A stretch of DNA of 64,000 nucleotides from Caballeronia telluris (GTDB lineage Bacteria; Pseudomonadota; Gammaproteobacteria; Burkholderiales; Burkholderiaceae). The first letter of the stretch is position 1. Every line of letters begins with the position of its first letter. The notes below the pieces were generated by a model. The model saw only the letters and a list, made by a program, of their open reading frames with translations, had not been told where the DNA came from and did not search any database. The position numbers and the translations under genes were made by a program. The stretch spans positions 265,243 to 329,242 of the forward strand of contig NZ_FCNZ02000005.1 of NCBI RefSeq assembly GCF_001544495.1. The letters run 5' to 3'. Below are positions 27,092 through 36,481 of this stretch, in pieces.

Positions 27092-27726
27092 ATGCCGGTC
27101 TTTCCAGCAGTGAAAATCAGCCGAAGTCCGAGCGCCGCGATGGCGCAGGCGGCGACGCGATCGACCCATCGCCTCGCGCGAAGATAGAGCTCACGCGGAT
27201 GACGGCTCGAAAACCCCAGCGCAACGATCGTGTACCACCCCGCTTCGATACAGAACACGAGCGGCGGCAACGCGATATAGCACCAGAGCGGCGGATGCTG
27301 CGGAAGCAGCGCCGCGAAGATGCTGCCGTACCAGATCGCGGTCTTGGGGTTGCTGAGTTGCGTGGTGAGCCCGACCCAGAACGACTTGCGTGCGTTGCGT
27401 GCATCGGCACTCGCGCCTTCATCGACCGAAAGCGGCTGCGATGCGCCGCGCCAGATCTTCGAGGCGATATAGAGAAGATACAGGCCGCCGGCAATCTTCA
27501 GCGCGATGTACAGCCACTCGACGGCGAGTAGCAGCGTATAAAGCCCGGCGAGCGCGATGCCGCCGAAGAAGATACCGCCCACGCCCATGCCGAGCGCGGT
27601 GGCAAGGCCGTCGCGCCGCGACAGGCTGATCGCGTTGCGCGCCACGAGCACGAAGCTCGGACCGGGAATCATCGCGCCAAGCAACAACGCGACGAGGATG
27701 GCGAATACCGCAGCCGATGCGTTCAT
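27088..27726 (-). CDS. LysE/RhtB family amino-acid exporter
   Basis: The 212-residue protein has six membrane segments and the LysE-family start AMIPGPSFVLVARNAISLSRRDGL, with later TTQLSNPKTAIWYGSIF. The family exports basic or neutral amino acids and homoserine lactones; the substrate here is not predictable. The ATG at 27726 has AGGAGA upstream. It converges on the TetR gene and is divergent from the racemase gene 139 bases away. Shared amino-acid context with the racemase is possible but unproven. Confidence 0.9.
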   Translation of the reverse strand: MNASAAVFAILVALLLGAMIPGPSFVLVARNAISLSRRDGLATALGMGVGGIFFGGIALAGLYTLLLAVEWLYIALKIAGGLYLLYIASKIWRGASQPLSVDEGASADARNARKSFWVGLTTQLSNPKTAIWYGSIFAALLPQHPPLWCYIALPPLVFCIEAGWYTIVALGFSSRHPRELYLRARRWVDRVAACAIAALGLRLIFTAGKTGI

Positions 27727-27864
27727 GGGTCGTCTCCTGAACCAGCAGGATGCATGATGGCACGAATGGGCGGGAGGTGTCCCGGTCGCGCGCCGATCAA
27801 CTGTCCATGCTCGACTGCACGACCGGTTGCTATAGTGCGTCCGGTGCACGCAACGGACATCGAC

Positions 27865-28557
27865 ATGAAAACAATCGGGTTGATTGGCGGGATGAGTTGG
27901 GAATCGTCGGCCGAGTATTACCGCATCGTCAATCAGGAGATGAAAGCGCGGCGCGGCGGACATTGCAACGCGCAAAGCGTGATGGTCACGGTGAGCTTCG
28001 AGGAAATCAAGGCGTTGCAGCACGAAGCGCGCTGGGACGAACTCGGCGAGCGCATGAAATCGGCCGCGTTGCAGGTGCAGGCCGCGGGCGCGGATTTCGT
28101 TTTGCTGTGCACGAACACGATGCATCGCGTGGCGCCCGTGCTTGAGGCCGCGCTGGACATTCCCCTCCTGCATATCGTCGATCCGACTGCGCACGCGCTG
28201 CGCGATGCGGGCGTGAGTCGCGTCGGATTGCTCGGCACCGCGTTCACGATGGAGCAGGATTTCTATCGCGGCCGGATGCAGGAGCGGCACGGCATCGAAG
28301 TCGTCGTGCCCGGAGCGGCCGAGCGCGCGCTCGTGCATCGCATCATCTATGACGAGCTGTGTCATGGCATCGTGCGCGACGAATCGCGCGAAGCGTACCG
28401 TCGTATCATCGACGGACTGCGCGCCGAAGGCGTGGATGGCGTGATCCTCGGCTGCACCGAAATCACCTTGCTGATTTCGCAGGAGGACGTTCCGATCCCC
28501 GTCTTCGATACCACCGCACTGCATGCGCAGGCAGCGGTGTCGAGCGCGCTGCTTTGA
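27865..28557 (+). CDS. aspartate/glutamate racemase family protein
   Basis: The 230-residue protein starts MKTIGLIGGMSWESS, the hallmark of the aspartate racemase family. It has the two catalytic Cys motifs: LLCTNTMH near residue 82 and ILGCTEITL near 195. It should interconvert L- and D-aspartate or related amino acids without a cofactor. The ATG at 27865 is preferred over an upstream start because the family begins exactly here and a GGA lies nine bases before. It converges on the GT2 gene. Confidence 0.9.
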   Translation: MKTIGLIGGMSWESSAEYYRIVNQEMKARRGGHCNAQSVMVTVSFEEIKALQHEARWDELGERMKSAALQVQAAGADFVLLCTNTMHRVAPVLEAALDIPLLHIVDPTAHALRDAGVSRVGLLGTAFTMEQDFYRGRMQERHGIEVVVPGAAERALVHRIIYDELCHGIVRDESREAYRRIIDGLRAEGVDGVILGCTEITLLISQEDVPIPVFDTTALHAQAAVSSALL

Positions 28558-28571
28558 CGCCGTGCGACGGC

Positions 28572-29336
28572 CTATGCGACGTCCGGAAAACCTTCGTACT
28601 GCGTAAATATCCTTGGCATCATGAAGGCGGGGATCATGTACCGCGAAAAGCAGCGTGACGTCGACGCCGGATGAATGACGTGCAGGCACGATCCATCGCG
28701 ATCGTCTACGGCAATCGTCGTGCAGCCCGCCGCCACCACTTTCTTGATGAACGATTCGTCGTCGCAGAGATCGAGGTCGTCGAATGACGACAGCTTCATC
28801 AGGCGTCGGCGGTACACGTAAGAGAATCCGTAGAACAGGATGAAGTCCGCGCCGATCTGCAACTTCTCGTGAAACTCGACTTGCTCGACCGTGGCGCCGC
28901 CCAGCATGTAGTGCGTGCCCGTCTTCGCGTTCAGGTCCATGTAGCCGAAGAAGCCTGTCTGCGGCGCGTACATGTAGAACTCCGATAGCTTGACGAGTTC
29001 GGCATCGTGTTCCGCAAGCAAGCCCATCATGCGCGCGAGATAGTGCGACGCGTAGTGGTCGTCGTCATCGAAATGGGCGATGACTTCCGCGCGCGCCGCA
29101 TCGATCAGGAAATTGCGCTTTGCGCCAATCGACAGGCGTTCGCCTTCGTTATGGAAATAGCGCACACGCGGGTCGCGCGCCGACAACGCCTGCATGAACG
29201 CGCTCGGCTGCGCGCTGTCATCGTGCACGAGCCATTCCCAGTCGACGGTCTGGCGCATCACGCATTGAGCTATTGCAGGCAGGAACGCTTCGCGGTTCGC
29301 GGTCGGTGTAATGATGGAGACGGCTGGAATGGACAT
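28572..29336 (-). CDS. GT2 family glycosyltransferase
   Basis: The 254-residue GT-A enzyme has SIITPTANREAFLPAI at its N-terminus and HFDDDDHYA near residue 88, the metal and nucleotide-sugar DxD region. The C-terminus has CDDESFIKKV, which fits the acidic ED position of the family. It lacks membrane helices, so it acts at the cytoplasmic face. It stands alone on the minus strand between two unrelated genes. Whether it serves one of the flanking polysaccharide loci is unknown. Confidence 0.85.
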   Translation of the reverse strand: MSIPAVSIITPTANREAFLPAIAQCVMRQTVDWEWLVHDDSAQPSAFMQALSARDPRVRYFHNEGERLSIGAKRNFLIDAARAEVIAHFDDDDHYASHYLARMMGLLAEHDAELVKLSEFYMYAPQTGFFGYMDLNAKTGTHYMLGGATVEQVEFHEKLQIGADFILFYGFSYVYRRRLMKLSSFDDLDLCDDESFIKKVVAAGCTTIAVDDRDGSCLHVIHPASTSRCFSRYMIPAFMMPRIFTQYEGFPDVA

Positions 29337-29585
29337 GATCGATACGGTGGAAAGTCTCAGGCGACAGTCGATGCGGTGCGCAGTCTACACGGACGCCAGC
29401 GGTGAAATGCAGAAGAATGTCGCAAGACGCGAACGCGCCGTTGCCGCGCCACCCTTTCGGGTGGTGCGCGTGTCAGGCCCTTCTGTCATGCTGAATCCAT
29501 TCGATACGCATCGCGTGCGAAGCGCGATGCGCAGGCGCTCCACGCGCTCCGCTAAAGAGCGGCAGCAAACCGGCAGGAGATTCAC

Positions 29586-30524
29586 ATGCAAAGCACATCG
29601 TCCAATGCAAGTCCGTTGGTGCAGTTTTCAGAAAGCCTCGCGCAGATCGTCGAGCAAGTCGGTCGAGGCGTGGTCGCGGTGCATGGGCGCAGGCGCATCC
29701 CGTCGAGCGGCGTGGTCTGGCGTCAAGGCGTCGTCGTGACGGCGGCGCATACGCTGCGGCGCGACGAAGGTATCGAAGTCACGCTCCACGATGGACGCAC
29801 AGTCGGCGCAACGCTCGCCGGACGCGATGCAGGCACCGATATCGCCGTGCTGCGACTTGCCAACATCGACCTGACGCCGCCCGCCGTCGGCGACGCGCGG
29901 TCGCTCAAAGCAGGTCACTTCGTGCTCGCCGTCGCGCGCGGCGACGATGCGGCAAGCCATGCCGATTCGGGCGTGATCGGCAGCGTCGGCGGCCCATGGC
30001 GAACGTGGCGCGGCGGTCAGCTCGACGCGTTCGTGCGACTCGACGGCGGCCTGCATCCGGGATTCTCGGGCGCGGCGCTCGCGGACATGCGCGGGGAAGT
30101 CGTCGGCATCTGTACATCGGCGCTCGCCCGAGGCGTCGGCATGCTGATTCCGCGCGCAACGATCGACCGCGTCACCGAAGAACTGCTGACGCGCGGACGC
30201 GTCGCGCGCCCCTATCTCGGCGTGGGAACGCAGCCCGTGAGCCTGTCCGAATCGTGGGTCACGAAGATGCAACTCGCGTCGAACCGGGGCTTGCTCGTGA
30301 ACTCGCTCGCGCCGGATGGTCCGGCGGAACGGGCCCGCGTTCTCATCGGCGACGTGCTGGTCGAAATAGCGGGCGACCCATGCGGCGGCTTCGACGAACT
30401 GCATGCAGCACTCGCCTCGGCAGCCATCGGGCAGCCGATGAAGGTTGCGCTGATCCGGGGCGGCGAACGCGTCGAATGCACGATCACGCTCGGCGAGCGG
30501 CCGCAGCGCAACGGTTGCCGCTGA
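29586..30524 (+). CDS. trypsin-like serine protease with PDZ domain (HtrA-like)
   Basis: The 312-residue protein has a trypsin fold with a complete triad: His 55 (VTAAHTL), Asp 85 (GTDIAVL) and Ser 161 (PGFSGAAL). A PDZ domain follows from about 215 to 305 (PYLGVGTQPV, NSLAPDGPAERA). No signal peptide or membrane anchor is visible, unlike DegP or DegS, so it may be cytoplasmic or exported by another route. The oxyanion region is GFSGA rather than GNSGG. AGGAG lies seven bases before the ATG. The LuxR gene follows 24 bases later, so the two are probably co-transcribed. Confidence 0.87.
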   Translation: MQSTSSNASPLVQFSESLAQIVEQVGRGVVAVHGRRRIPSSGVVWRQGVVVTAAHTLRRDEGIEVTLHDGRTVGATLAGRDAGTDIAVLRLANIDLTPPAVGDARSLKAGHFVLAVARGDDAASHADSGVIGSVGGPWRTWRGGQLDAFVRLDGGLHPGFSGAALADMRGEVVGICTSALARGVGMLIPRATIDRVTEELLTRGRVARPYLGVGTQPVSLSESWVTKMQLASNRGLLVNSLAPDGPAERARVLIGDVLVEIAGDPCGGFDELHAALASAAIGQPMKVALIRGGERVECTITLGERPQRNGCR

Positions 30525-30548
30525 GCGTGAGCGCCAAGGACACGTCGC

Positions 30549-31214
30549 ATGTCCGATGAACCGCTTGCACGCAACGCCCGAGCAGGGCCGATCCGCGTCG
30601 CGGTGATCGCCCTGTCGGCGGAGGTGCGCGCGGGAATCGAGGCGCTCGTTGCATCGCATGAAGCCTTCCGTCTCGTTGCGAGCGCGAGTGACCTAGCGAC
30701 ACTGGCCGGGCGTCTCGACGGTGCGACGGTTGACGTGCTCGTGATCGACATGGAAGCGGAGCCAGCCGACTTTTCGACGGCGACGCTCGGCATCGACGCC
30801 TTCGTGTTCCTCACCGGCGACCCCGACAGCGACGCGCTTCCGGACCTCGATCTTAACGACGCAATCGCACTGCTTTCACGCAACGCCTCAAGGGCCGACA
30901 TCGCCGCGGCCATCGAAGCGACGGCTGCAGGGTTGTGCGTGCTGTCGCGCGAGACGCTCGCGCGGCTGCTCGACGCACGCAAGCCGCAGCGTCATGACGG
31001 CGCGCCCATGCCGCCCGAAGCACTGAGCGCGCGTGAAATGGAAGTGTTGGCGATGCTTGCCGAAGGGCTCGGCAACAAGGACATCGCGCGGCTCCTCGTC
31101 ATCTCCGAGAACACGGTGAAGTTCCATCTTTCGTCGATCTTCGGCAAGCTCGGCGCGAACAACCGTACCGAAGCGGTGATGCTCGGCATGCGATACGGGC
31201 TCGTGATGATGTAG
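30549..31214 (+). CDS. LuxR/NarL-type regulator with degenerate receiver
   Basis: The 221-residue protein has a receiver-like N-terminal half and a clear LuxR helix-turn-helix (LSAREMEVLAMLAEGLGNKDIARLL, about residues 158-182, then ENTVKFHLSSIFGKL). The receiver keeps an Asp in VLVIDMEAE but lacks the acidic pair normally found after the first strand (VAVIALSAEV), so ordinary phosphorylation is doubtful. It follows a PDZ protease gene with a 24-base gap, suggesting a functional pair. Target genes are unknown. Confidence 0.85.
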   Translation: MSDEPLARNARAGPIRVAVIALSAEVRAGIEALVASHEAFRLVASASDLATLAGRLDGATVDVLVIDMEAEPADFSTATLGIDAFVFLTGDPDSDALPDLDLNDAIALLSRNASRADIAAAIEATAAGLCVLSRETLARLLDARKPQRHDGAPMPPEALSAREMEVLAMLAEGLGNKDIARLLVISENTVKFHLSSIFGKLGANNRTEAVMLGMRYGLVMM

Positions 31215-31580
31215 CTCGACGCGCCACTCCGACAGACGCAAGCGGCCTGGACCACATAGTCTGCCGCGATGGCCTTGACCAACGCGGACTTCTCCCGTTT
31301 GGTTGCCTGCCCCACATAGCGAACATTACGCCACGTTAGGATGCTGTCGAGGACGCCAGACCGCGCCTCACGCATCGCGTTCAGCATGCGCAGCTTCGAT
31401 GGCAGCCGCCGGCGGTTGCACCGCCCGGCGCCATTCGACCTTCGATCGAAGAATCCCGAAGGCTTCCAACATTCGAGACGACTTGCCCGGCCAGCCCGCT
31501 TACGCGCGGCGCCGTGGCGGCGGTCGTGTCGAACGGTGGCTTCGACAAGCATCCTTCAACTTCTCGACAGGCGAGACACA
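31215..31580. other. non-coding leader region upstream of ugd
   Basis: This 366-base spacer lies between the LuxR gene and ugd, both on the plus strand. At 31317-31330 it contains TAGCGAACATTACG, which resembles the right half of the leader motif found upstream of wzy, wzc and the acyltransferase gene, with one extra T. It lies 251 bases before the ugd ATG, within the 230-330 range of the better copies. No gene is convincing here. Confidence 0.4.
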
Positions 31581-32954
31581 ATGAAAATTACGGTAGTTGG
31601 CACGGGTTACGTAGGCTTGGTAACGGGAGCCTGTCTGGCGGAAATCGGCAACAGCGTCCTGTGCCTCGACGTGGATGTCAAGAAAATCGACATCCTCAAT
31701 CAAGGCGGCGTGCCGATTCACGAGCCGGGGCTCAAGGAACTCATCCAGCGCAACGTCGCAGCGGGCCGCATCCGCTTTTCGACCAGCATCGCGAAAGCCG
31801 TGGAGCACGGCGACGTGCAGTTCATCTGCGTCGGCACGCCGCCCGACGAAGACGGCTCCGCTGACCTTCAGTACGTCCTCAGCGCCGCGAAGCAGATCGG
31901 TAAGTACGCGGAAGGCTTCAAGGTGATCGTCGACAAGTCGACTGTTCCCGTCGGCACCGCCGATCGCGTGCGAACCGCTGTGCAGGAAGAACTCGATCGA
32001 CGCGGCGTGAAGCACGGCTTTTCCGTCGTGTCGAATCCCGAGTTCCTGAAGGAGGGCGCGGCGGTCGACGACTTCATGCGGCCGGACCGGATCGTGATCG
32101 GCTGCGCGGAAGACGCCGCGGGCGAACGCGCCCGCGCGATACTCACGCGCCTTTACGCGCCGTTCAACCGCAATCACGAGCGCACGATGTACATGGACGT
32201 GCGCTCCGCCGAATTCACCAAGTACGCGGCCAATGCCATGCTCGCGACGCGCATCTCGTTCATGAACGAAATGGCGAATCTCGCCGACATGGTGGGCGCG
32301 GACATCGAAGCGGTGCGACGCGGCATCGGGTCCGATCCGCGCATCGGCTATCACTTTCTCTATGCCGGCTGCGGCTACGGCGGTTCGTGCTTCCCGAAGG
32401 ACGTACGTGCGCTGATCCGCACAGCGCAGGAACGCGGACAGAACCTTCGCATACTCGACGCGGTCGAATCGGTGAACGACGCGCAGAAGAGCGTCCTGGT
32501 CCGGAAGGTCTGCGCGCGGCTCGGTGAAGATCTGACGGGCAAGACGCTTGCGGTGTGGGGGCTCGCTTTCAAGCCGAATACCGATGACATGCGCGAAGCG
32601 CCGAGCCGCGCGCTCATCACGGCGTTGCTCGCGCGCGGGGCGACGATCCGGGCGTACGACCCGGTATCGTCAGACGAAGCGGAACGCGTTTTCGCGCTCG
32701 ATCTGGAGAATGAGCCGGCGCAGCGGCAGCGGCTCCATTTTTGCTCACAGCAGTACGACGCCGTGACGAACGCCGATGCGCTTGTGATCGTCACCGAATG
32801 GAAGGCGTTCAAGAGCCCCGACATCGGCACGCTTCACTCGAAGATGAAACACCCGTTGATCTTCGACGGACGTAACCTGTACGAACCGGAAAACATGGCG
32901 GAACTGGGCTTCGTGTACGAGGCCATCGGGCGGCGCAGCGTCGAGCCGATGTAG
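31581..32954 (+). CDS. ugd: UDP-glucose 6-dehydrogenase
   Basis: The 457-residue enzyme oxidises UDP-glucose to UDP-glucuronate with two NAD+. It has the N-terminal NAD site [20 protein letters not shown], the active-site Cys in YGGSCFPKD near residue 260 and the C-terminal UDP-binding domain with [17 protein letters not shown]. The ATG at 31581 matches the family start. It opens the second polysaccharide locus and would supply glucuronic acid. A hairpin separates it from the PAP2 gene downstream. Confidence 0.95.
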   Translation: MKITVVGTGYVGLVTGACLAEIGNSVLCLDVDVKKIDILNQGGVPIHEPGLKELIQRNVAAGRIRFSTSIAKAVEHGDVQFICVGTPPDEDGSADLQYVLSAAKQIGKYAEGFKVIVDKSTVPVGTADRVRTAVQEELDRRGVKHGFSVVSNPEFLKEGAAVDDFMRPDRIVIGCAEDAAGERARAILTRLYAPFNRNHERTMYMDVRSAEFTKYAANAMLATRISFMNEMANLADMVGADIEAVRRGIGSDPRIGYHFLYAGCGYGGSCFPKDVRALIRTAQERGQNLRILDAVESVNDAQKSVLVRKVCARLGEDLTGKTLAVWGLAFKPNTDDMREAPSRALITALLARGATIRAYDPVSSDEAERVFALDLENEPAQRQRLHFCSQQYDAVTNADALVIVTEWKAFKSPDIGTLHSKMKHPLIFDGRNLYEPENMAELGFVYEAIGRRSVEPM

Positions 32955-32964
32955 GCGGCGGAAA

Positions 32965-32996
32965 CGCGCCGGCTACGTCGCCAGGCAGCCGGCGCG
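32965..32996 (+). terminator. intercistronic hairpin after ugd
   Basis: CGCGCCGGCT and AGCCGGCGCG form a ten-base-pair GC-rich stem with a 12-base loop, 11 bases past the ugd stop. No U-run follows, so it may be a weak terminator or a transcript-stabilising hairpin before the PAP2 gene. Confidence 0.45.
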
Positions 32997-33029
32997 ATTC
33001 CTAAGCACCGCCTCATCCAGTGGAGAACT

Positions 33030-33620
33030 ATGACGCATATCCTCGCGAATGTCGGCGACGCCGGCTTTACCCTCCCCATCGCACTCGCGCTCGCCGTATG
33101 GATCGCGACCTCGCGCTGGCAACTCGCATTGCGCTGGATTCTCACACTTGGCGTCGGCATGTGCTTCGTCGGCGCGACCAAGATCATTCACGCCGGCTGG
33201 GGCGCCGAGATCGAGCCGATCGGATTTCGCATGGTGAGCGGCCACACGATGCTCGCCACTGCAATCCTGACCGTCGTACTCGCGCTGCTTAGCGACCGGC
33301 TCGAACTCGGCAAGGGACTCGGCATCGCAGCGGGGCTTGCCATCGGCGCGGTCACCGCGGCGGCCCGCGTCGTGGATCATTCGCATTCGCTCGCGGAAGT
33401 CATTTCAGGCTGGATCGTAGGAGCGACTGTGGCGCTTCTGTTCCTGCGTGCCTACGCGAGAAGCGACGCCCGGCCGCGCTATCCGATGGGTGCCATCGCC
33501 GGATTCGCGCTCGTCGCAATGCTTGCTTACGGGCATCGCGCCCCGTTCGAAATGATGATCGACATTCACTCACCGGCTCTGCGTGCGCTTGTCGGGGCGG
33601 AACTGACGCGCTTCTTCTGA
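33030..33620 (+). CDS. PAP2-family membrane phosphatase
   Basis: The 196-residue protein has five or six hydrophobic segments and PAP2-type motifs. These are VSGHTML near residue 69 (the phosphatase SGH motif) and AARVVDHSHSLAEVISGW near 112 (the Arg-x5-His motif). The usual KxxxxxxRP motif is weak (KIIHAGWGAEIEP). It may dephosphorylate undecaprenyl pyrophosphate released by polymerisation, or another lipid phosphate. The start has GGAG four bases upstream. It follows ugd by 75 bases and probably shares its transcript. Confidence 0.75.
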   Translation: MTHILANVGDAGFTLPIALALAVWIATSRWQLALRWILTLGVGMCFVGATKIIHAGWGAEIEPIGFRMVSGHTMLATAILTVVLALLSDRLELGKGLGIAAGLAIGAVTAAARVVDHSHSLAEVISGWIVGATVALLFLRAYARSDARPRYPMGAIAGFALVAMLAYGHRAPFEMMIDIHSPALRALVGAELTRFF

Positions 33621-33635
33621 TTGCCATCGCTCTAA

Positions 33636-33672
33636 GACGAATGGCCCGGCATTGCCGGGCCATTCGTCGTTT
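33636..33672. terminator. bidirectional terminator between converging genes
   Basis: A perfect 15-base-pair stem (GACGAATGGCCCGGC with its complement, loop ATT) lies between the PAP2 gene (plus) and the glycosyltransferase gene (minus). On the plus strand CGTTT follows. The position between two stop codons supports termination in both directions. Confidence 0.75.
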
Positions 33673-33687
33673 ACCGATTCGACACGA

Positions 33688-34908
33688 TCACTGATGCCGC
33701 GCGGTCTCTCTTTCCTCGACCATCGCTGCATCGCCGATCCGTGCCTTTGCTGTTGCTTCGGCGCGTGCGAGCCTCGGCGCCATCGTCGACTCTGCGCGAA
33801 AGCGGGCGAGCGCCACTTCGACGAATGCGCTTAGCGAGGCCTTGAACTTCTCGGTCGAGAAACGCTCCGCATTCTCGCGAATGACCTTCGGATCGAAGAG
33901 ATGCGCGTTGCGCTCGAAGCGCTCCACCGCCATCAACAGCGACTCCTCAGTCTGCTCCTTGAAGAAAACGCCCGTCGGCCGCTCGTTCGGCATACCGATG
34001 ACCGACTCCAGCGCACCACCCTTGCCGAACGTAACGACCGGCGTGCCGCATGCCTGCGCTTCGATGATCGAGATGCCGAAGTCCTCTTCGGCGGCGTACA
34101 CAAAGGCGCGAGCGCGCTGCAGGTGGTCATGGAGCACCTCGAACGACTGGTAGCCCATGATCTCGACGTTAGGGCCTGCCTGCGCCTTGATCTTCTTCAT
34201 GTCGGGACCGTCGCCGATCACGACGAGACGCCGCTCCGGCGTCTTTGAGAACGCCTTCACGATCAGGTCGATGCGCTTGTACGGCACCATTCTCGACGCG
34301 GTCAGATAGAAGTCGTCCTTCTGCGTGCGAACCTGCAATGAGCGCACGTCGACCGGCGGATAGATGACGGTCGATTCGCGCTGGTACGCCTTCTTGATAC
34401 GACGCGCGATGAAATGCGAATTCGCTATCAGATGATCGACGCCGTTAGCGGAACGTGCATCCCAGCCGCGGATGTAATGCAGGAGAAGGCGCGCGAGCGC
34501 CGACTTGAACCCCGATGCGAGCCCCGATTCCTTGAGGTATTGATGCTGCAAGTCCCACGCGTAGCGTATCGGGGAATGCACATAGCTCACGTGCAGCTGA
34601 TCGGGTCCTGTAAGGACGCCCTTGGCGACTGCGTAGGAACTCGAAATCACGAGATCATAGGCCGATAAGTCGAGCTGCTCGATCGCAAGCGGCATTAAAG
34701 GAAGATAGCCCCGATAGCGCTTGCGCGCCATCGGCAGCTTCTGGATAAACGAAGTGTGGACAGGCCGATCCTTCACGCACGTTCGGTCTTCCAGAAAATC
34801 GACGAGTGTAAAGATATCAGCATGCGGAAAACACTCTATGATTCTCTCCAACACCTTCTCGGCGCCCCCTGAAACCACTAGCCAGTCGTGGACAATGGCA
34901 ACTTTCAC
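33688..34908 (-). CDS. GT4 family glycosyltransferase
   Basis: The 406-residue GT-B enzyme starts MKVAIVHDWLVVSGGAEKVL, with the acceptor-domain glycine loop. It carries EEDFGISIIEAQACGTPV near residue 280, the GT4 E-x7-E motif. The enzyme resembles mannosyl- or glucosyltransferases of EPS operons, but donor and linkage are not determinable. The start is a GTG with GAGAGAG upstream. The last 30 residues are an Ala/Glu/Arg-rich tail. It is transcribed alone, divergent from the ATP-grasp gene across a 595-base spacer. Confidence 0.9.
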   Translation of the reverse strand: MKVAIVHDWLVVSGGAEKVLERIIECFPHADIFTLVDFLEDRTCVKDRPVHTSFIQKLPMARKRYRGYLPLMPLAIEQLDLSAYDLVISSSYAVAKGVLTGPDQLHVSYVHSPIRYAWDLQHQYLKESGLASGFKSALARLLLHYIRGWDARSANGVDHLIANSHFIARRIKKAYQRESTVIYPPVDVRSLQVRTQKDDFYLTASRMVPYKRIDLIVKAFSKTPERRLVVIGDGPDMKKIKAQAGPNVEIMGYQSFEVLHDHLQRARAFVYAAEEDFGISIIEAQACGTPVVTFGKGGALESVIGMPNERPTGVFFKEQTEESLLMAVERFERNAHLFDPKVIRENAERFSTEKFKASLSAFVEVALARFRAESTMAPRLARAEATAKARIGDAAMVEERETARHQ

Positions 34909-35503
34909 GTTAACTCTCTCGCTATAGACGGTTGGTTGACGAAATCCAACGGGACCGACTTATAGTCGGGGCGAAGACTGCTGAGTTTGGTGGTGTGGCG
35001 TACATATCGACATCCGAGATCGAACCGCAAGGAGCAATAGTTCTAATTGCGCCTTTACTTTGCCGGTCCCGCGCACACCCGCTAAACAAATCAAGAGGAC
35101 GAAACGAATCGTTCGACGCGCCACGCAAACGCGCGAGCATGACTTCTTTTGCAACAAACCCACGAACTACACCCGGATTAGCCGTAGTATTAGACGCTGA
35201 CACCGCTAAAAGCCCGACGGGTAATTCTGTCTGTTGCCTAGCGCACGACAACTCCGATTCGGGTCGTCGATAATGGTTTATAAACTTGAAAGCCTGCCGA
35301 ACGATGCGAGGTTCCTTGAACCGCGCTCGACGAGCTCGCAAGACGGTACAGGCTGCCAAGCCGGAGCGTTTTTCCGTCGCTGCCTTCCGTACCTGCCTGC
35401 GCGGCCTTGTGCCCCACGGGGATGCCATTGGAAGTAGTGATTGACTTCGTTTCACTGGCCTTAGCGTGAATACGTAGCATTGCGTCCTTACAGGAGAAGA
35501 ACG
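34909..35503. other. long divergent non-coding region
   Basis: These 595 bases separate the GT4 gene (minus) from the TupA-like gene (plus) and must hold two promoters and leaders. Short open frames exist but lack ribosome sites and have atypical codon use. A degenerate TTAGCGTGAATACGTAGC near 35460 is reminiscent of the leader motif seen elsewhere in the locus but is too weak to count as a copy. Nothing else is identified. Confidence 0.5.
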
Positions 35504-36382
35504 ATGTCGCTTTCCAAGAGGCTGATCGATGGAGCCAAGGAGTGGCTGCCAGACAGCGTATTTCTGAGCATTTCGCATCGTCAAAAGGTGGGCCGCTTTC
35601 CTAACGTCAAGTCGCCGAGAACCTTTAACGAAAAGATCCTGCATCGCTGCCTTTATCCGGACCCGCGTTTCGTCGACCTCACGGACAAGCTCACCGTTCG
35701 AGACTACGTCCGCCGGAAAGTGGGCGAGCAATATCTGATTCCGTTGATCGCCGATCCGGACCACTTCGACGAGCAGGTGTTCAACGCGCTGCCCAAGACG
35801 TTCGTGATGAAGGCGAATCACGGCAGCGGGTTCGTCAAGATCGTTCATGACAAGTCTGAGACTTCCTTTGCCGAGCTCGACCGCCTCGCAAGACAATGGC
35901 TCGTGACGGACTTCTATCGCGTCGCGCGCGAACGTCACTACCGCACGATCAAGCCGCGCATCTTCTTCGAAGAACTGCTCGCCGACAGCAGCGGCAGCAT
36001 TCCCGCCGACATGAAGGTGCATTGCTTCTTTCGCGAAGGCTCGGCCAAGCCGACGATCTACATCGCGGTGATTTCCGACCGCTTCGGCGAGCATTCGCGC
36101 GGCGACATGTACGACGCGCAATGGAACCGCCTCGAGATCGCCATCGGCCACTATCCGCGCAGCGAGACGCCCGCTCCGCGTCCGCACAATCTCGACGAAC
36201 TCCTGAGCGTCGCCACGTCGCTGGCGCGCGACTTCGAGTATGTGCGCGTCGATCTGTACGCACCCGATGACAAAATCTATTTCGGCGAACTGACGTTCAC
36301 ACCGGGCGCGGGCGTATTCCCGATGCGCCCGGATGTCGTCGACTATGAATGGGGGCAACTGATGGAGATGAAGCGCGTCTAG
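35504..36382 (+). CDS. ATP-grasp protein, TupA-like (polysaccharide peptide-ligase type)
   Basis: The 292-residue protein resembles the TupA-like ATP-grasp family. It has RTFNEKILHR near residue 40, FVMKANHGSGFVKIV near 103 (nucleotide-binding loop), PRIFFEELL near 155 and YVRVDLYAPDDKIYFGELTF near 246, which provides the metal ligands. TupA acts in teichuronopeptide synthesis, and family members sit in polysaccharide loci, where they may attach amino acids to uronic acids. This is inferred; ugd nearby would provide the uronate. AGGAGA lies eight bases before the ATG at 35504. Confidence 0.8.
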   Translation: MSLSKRLIDGAKEWLPDSVFLSISHRQKVGRFPNVKSPRTFNEKILHRCLYPDPRFVDLTDKLTVRDYVRRKVGEQYLIPLIADPDHFDEQVFNALPKTFVMKANHGSGFVKIVHDKSETSFAELDRLARQWLVTDFYRVARERHYRTIKPRIFFEELLADSSGSIPADMKVHCFFREGSAKPTIYIAVISDRFGEHSRGDMYDAQWNRLEIAIGHYPRSETPAPRPHNLDELLSVATSLARDFEYVRVDLYAPDDKIYFGELTFTPGAGVFPMRPDVVDYEWGQLMEMKRV

Positions 36383-36409
36383 CACGTCTCGCGCTACGCC
36401 CTCTAATGC

Positions 36410-36435
36410 CCGGCGACGGACTCGATTGTCGCCGG
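36410..36435 (+). terminator. hairpin between TupA-like and Crp-like genes
   Basis: CCGGCGAC and GTCGCCGG form an eight-base-pair stem with a ten-base loop between two converging stop codons. No clear U-run is present on either strand, so this is a possible weak terminator. Confidence 0.4.
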
Positions 36436-36481
36436 ACATTGTCTTCTCCGGCGCCTCGCTATTAAAGTCCACGATCTTGCA

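Noticed and set aside
34932..35273. 113-codon plus-strand frame in the divergent spacer before the TupA-like gene
   Set aside because: Poor codon bias, no ribosome site, and it lies in a divergent promoter region; no homologue recognised.
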